Shown piece after piece: positions 5,278-5,278 of a stretch of DNA of 5,278 bases. A program made the translations under genes and the position numbers. This stretch comes from SIAJ01 sp036266155. GTDB lineage: Bacteria; Planctomycetota; Planctomycetia; Gemmatales; Gemmataceae. The notes beneath the pieces were generated by a model that did not search any database, was not told the DNA's origin, and was given only the letters and a program-made list of their open reading frames with translations. The stretch covers positions 1-5,278 of the forward strand of contig DATANR010000186.1 in assembly GCA_036266155.1 (NCBI GenBank). The letters are read 5' to 3'. How positions within the stretch are numbered: position 1 is the first letter of the stretch; every line of letters starts with the position of its first letter.

Positions 5278-5278
5278 C

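Overview
The window looks like a piece of a planctomycete (or similar high-GC, didermic) chromosome carrying part of a Tad (tight adherence, type IVc pilus) locus. The assignment is an inference from three things: a clear TadC-type inner-membrane platform protein, a wHTH-AAA ATPase of a type I associate with planctomycetes and deltaproteobacteria, and intergenic CTGA heptamer repeats of a kind I recall from planctomycete genomes. No marker gene fixes the taxonomy.

Layout: five genes run on the plus strand and one converges on them from the right. In order: tadC (41-997); a lipoprotein with a degenerate OmpA-like domain and a Gly/Ala/Pro/Ser tail (1132-1812); a 73-residue secreted or membrane-anchored small protein (1876-2097); a winged-helix plus AAA+ ATPase (2263-3609); a tetratricopeptide lipoprotein resembling TadD (3657-4493). 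After an 85-base convergent gap comes a minus-strand sigma-70/ECF-like factor (4579-5277) that reaches the right edge. No gap between genes exceeds about 165 bases.

Intergenic DNA is the most unusual part. The gaps before tadC, before the OmpA-like lipoprotein and before the ATPase contain the same 7-bp unit (CTGAC followed by two bases). In the two gaps that are completely visible the units form an inverted repeat: TCAG-type heptads on the left, CTGA-type heptads on the right. The copy at 2105-2204 is nearly perfect, with a 32-bp stem, and the others are decayed. The other two same-strand gaps each hold a GC-rich hairpin: a perfect 14-bp stem at 1822-1855 and a terminator-like stem with a T4 tract at 3614-3644 that abuts the ribosome binding site of the TPR gene.

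Likely joint function (inference): TadC forms the membrane platform of a pilus assembly machine, the TPR lipoprotein and OmpA-like lipoprotein serve the outer-membrane or periplasmic part, the small protein is an accessory or structural membrane component, and the ATPase has a remodelling or regulatory role. The sigma factor is convergent and need not belong to the system.
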